Shown one piece after another: positions 6,522 through 7,813 of a stretch of DNA of 7,813 nucleotides. The notes under the pieces are model-generated. The model had not been told where the DNA came from. It ran no database searches and was given only the letters and a program-made list of their open reading frames with translations. Within the stretch, counting starts at the first letter, position 1. Each line of letters opens with the position of its first letter. This stretch comes from an uncultured Erysipelotrichaceae bacterium. GTDB lineage: Bacteria > Bacillota_I > Bacilli_A > Erysipelotrichales > Erysipelotrichaceae. Made by a program: the position numbers and the translations under genes. The DNA lies in contig CAMOOA010000056.1 in NCBI GenBank assembly GCA_946621045.1, forward strand, positions 1-7,813. The letters run 5' to 3'.

Positions 6522-7283
6522 ATGGGAAGACTGACCGGAAAAACAGCAGTTGTTACAGGCGCAAGCAGCGGAATGGGAAAGGAAATCGTCACGCTGTTCG
6601 CAAAGGAGGGCGCAAACGTGGTTGCGGTTGCGCGCCGGAAAGAACGTCTTGAAGAACTCGCAGAGAGCCTGAAAGATGCGGAGGGAAAGGTGCTTCCGTA
6701 TCCGGGCGACATTTCGAAGAAGGATGTCAACGAGGCGATGATCGACTTTGCGGTCGAGCAGTTCGGCAGGTTTGATATCCTGGTGAACAATGCCGGAATC
6801 ATGGATGACATGGCAGGAATCGCCGACTTCTCCGATGAGAAATTGGAATCGGTATTCAATGTCAATGTCTTCGGTCCGTTCTACGCAACGCGCAAGGCGG
6901 TCAATGTGCTGAAGGGACAGAACAGCGGCGGATCGATCATTCACATCGCATCCGAAGGCGCATACAAGACCTGCGCCGGTGCGGTATACTGCGCCAGCAA
7001 GGCGGCTGTCGTATCGCTTTCCCGCAATACAGCCTATATGTATAAGGACGAGAAGATCCGCTCCAATGCGATCGTTGCCGGCGGATTCAAGACCGAAATT
7101 GCAAACTCGATGGGCATGCCGAATATGGAATCCTACGGCAAGATCCAGAAGGTCCTCGCAACGGCGCCGGAAGTCGGCGAACCGGTCGAAATCGCAAATG
7201 CATGCCTGTTCCTGGCATCGGATGAATCCGCATATGTCAGCGGCGCAGAGCTCGCAGTTGACGGCGGCTGGTGCGCAGCGTAA
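6522..7283 (+). CDS. Short-chain dehydrogenase/reductase (classical SDR, FabG-like)
   Basis: A 253-residue cytoplasmic NAD(P)-dependent oxidoreductase, the normal length for classical SDRs. Cofactor motif TGASSGMG at 12-19; ARR at 37-39 after the second strand suggests NADP preference; GD at 62-63; NNAG at 89-92; structural/catalytic N115 in NVNVFG; catalytic S144 (HIAS), Y156 and K160 (YCASK); C-terminal SGAELAVDGGW. The usual PG after the sixth strand (N-A-x-x-P-G) reads NAIVAGG here, so the proline is lost. ATG 6522 is chosen over GTG 6489 because AGGAGG (6505-6510) lies upstream of it and because the residues before it do not resemble the fold. Homologues reduce 3-oxoacyl-ACP, steroids, sugars and many other carbonyls; nothing in the context fixes the substrate. 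It has its own promoter and terminator, so it is probably monocistronic. Confidence 0.93.
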   Translation: MGRLTGKTAVVTGASSGMGKEIVTLFAKEGANVVAVARRKERLEELAESLKDAEGKVLPYPGDISKKDVNEAMIDFAVEQFGRFDILVNNAGIMDDMAGIADFSDEKLESVFNVNVFGPFYATRKAVNVLKGQNSGGSIIHIASEGAYKTCAGAVYCASKAAVVSLSRNTAYMYKDEKIRSNAIVAGGFKTEIANSMGMPNMESYGKIQKVLATAPEVGEPVEIANACLFLASDESAYVSGAELAVDGGWCAA

Positions 7284-7310
7284 CAGAATCAGCAACGTAT
7301 CATTGCACAG

Positions 7311-7340
7311 CGGCGGTGTACCATGCATCGCCGTTTTCTT
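7311..7340 (+). terminator. Rho-independent terminator after the SDR gene
   Basis: A 10-bp stem (7311-7320 with 7324-7333, including two G-T wobbles) closes a CCA loop and is followed by TTTTCTT. It starts 27 bases after the SDR stop codon. The GC-rich base (CGGCG with CGCCG) makes it the stronger of the two terminators here. Confidence 0.85.
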
Positions 7341-7346
7341 CTGCCT

Positions 7347-7357
7347 GCGGTATGATT
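7347..7357 (+). promoter_or_regulatory. Probable -10 element directly before the Nudix gene
   Basis: GCGGTATGATT contains TATGAT (7351-7356), identical over 11 bases to the element before the lipase gene. The last base of the hexamer is only 6 bases from the ATG at 7363, so transcription starting at the usual distance would begin at or next to the start codon. No convincing -35 is seen. Confidence 0.4.
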
Positions 7358-7362
7358 GCGAT

Positions 7363-7813
7363 ATGAACAGAACTCAGCTGATTGAAGAAGTACGGAACTA
7401 CAGACCGTTCAATGAACAGGAGGAACGGGACCGCAGGATCATCCTGGAAAAACTGGAAACCGTTCCGGATCTTTTCCTGCGCACCAATCTGACGGAACAT
7501 ATGACCGCTTCCGCCTGGGTCGTGAACCATGACCGGACAAAACTTCTGATGGCCTATCACAAAATCTATGATTCCTGGTCGTGGCTCGGCGGACATGCGG
7601 ACGGCGAGGAAGACCTGCGCAGAGTCGCATTAACGGAAGTGTCGGAGGAAAGCGGAATTCGGAATGTGACACTGCTCCGTCCGGACATCCTGTCGCTGGA
7701 AATTCTGACGGTGGACGGGCATGAAAAGAAGGGACAGTATGTGCCGTCTCATCTGCATTTAAACATCACCTATCTGATTGAGGCGGATGACCGCGAGGCA
7801 ACGCATATCCGCG
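7363..7813 (+). CDS. Nudix hydrolase, 3' end outside window
   Basis: 150 codons are visible, open to the right edge. The Nudix box (G x5 E x7 R E U x E E x G U, U aliphatic) is matched from G77 in GGHADGEE to TEVSEESGI ending at 99, with metal-ligand glutamates E92, E95 and E96; the usual arginine before E92 is threonine (T91). The family hydrolyses a nucleoside diphosphate linked to another group, with magnesium, in the cytoplasm. AWVVNHDRTKLLMAYHK (51-67) forms the strands before the box, and HLHLNITYLIEAD (130-142) is the strand after it, typical of a roughly 170-residue Bacillota group of unknown substrate. No Shine-Dalgarno precedes the ATG; the mini-frame at 7352 (ATG ATT GCG ATA TGA) overlaps the start by ATGA. 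Confidence 0.9.
   Translation, partial: MNRTQLIEEVRNYRPFNEQEERDRRIILEKLETVPDLFLRTNLTEHMTASAWVVNHDRTKLLMAYHKIYDSWSWLGGHADGEEDLRRVALTEVSEESGIRNVTLLRPDILSLEILTVDGHEKKGQYVPSHLHLNITYLIEADDREATHIR

Noticed and set aside
4932..7328. A 798-codon open frame on the minus strand opposite the HD-GYP-like gene and the SDR gene
   Set aside because: Both plus-strand genes share one reading frame and the same codon bias, which leaves the antisense frame free of stops. The predicted protein is rich in Cys, His and Arg, shows no domain and crosses a promoter; the plus-strand products have clear family motifs.
1..7813. Mobile elements, CRISPR arrays, tRNA or rRNA genes
   Set aside because: No transposase or integrase motifs, regularly spaced repeats, target-site duplications or RNA-gene signatures were seen on either strand.

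Overview
The window looks like chromosomal DNA from a gut-type, anaerobic Bacillota, perhaps Erysipelotrichia or Clostridia. The reasons are AGGAGG-type ribosome binding sites, compact gene packing, moderately GC-rich codon use, a nickel lactate racemase homologue, a TetR regulator and a soluble hybrid sensor kinase paired with an HD-GYP-like protein. The taxonomic call is an inference; no marker gene is present. There are seven protein genes (two cut by the window edges), two convincing rho-independent terminators, and no tRNA, rRNA, CRISPR array, insertion sequence or other mobile element that I could recognise.

Left part, minus strand (1-1542): a TetR-family regulator is followed after 20 bases by a lactate racemase (LarA) homologue that runs off the left edge. 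LarA carries every catalytic and nickel-pincer-cofactor residue I can place, but begins about 40 residues later than the family normally does, directly after the regulator and without a clear ribosome binding site.

Centre (1543-2795): a divergent intergenic region carries a perfect 12-bp palindrome and promoter-like elements for both directions. It leads into a plus-strand family I.5 (Geobacillus-type) lipase/esterase with an intact catalytic triad and zinc site, but no signal peptide and a shortened lid region. A terminator closes this unit.

Right-centre (2796-6449): a probable two-gene operon. A cytoplasmic hybrid histidine kinase (short N-terminus, HisKA, HATPase, degenerate receiver, canonical receiver) is followed 7 bases later by a 608-residue protein with a large uncharacterised helical N-terminus and a divergent HD-GYP-like C-terminus. 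This pair is the most plausible little-described signalling module here. The kinase has no DNA-binding output, and its neighbour resembles a cyclic-di-nucleotide phosphodiesterase that has lost some expected residues.

Right end (6450-7813): a classical short-chain dehydrogenase/reductase with its own promoter and a strong terminator, followed by the start of a Nudix hydrolase whose -10-like element lies so close to the ATG that a leaderless transcript is possible. Genes right of 1684 are all on the plus strand but appear to form at least four transcription units.
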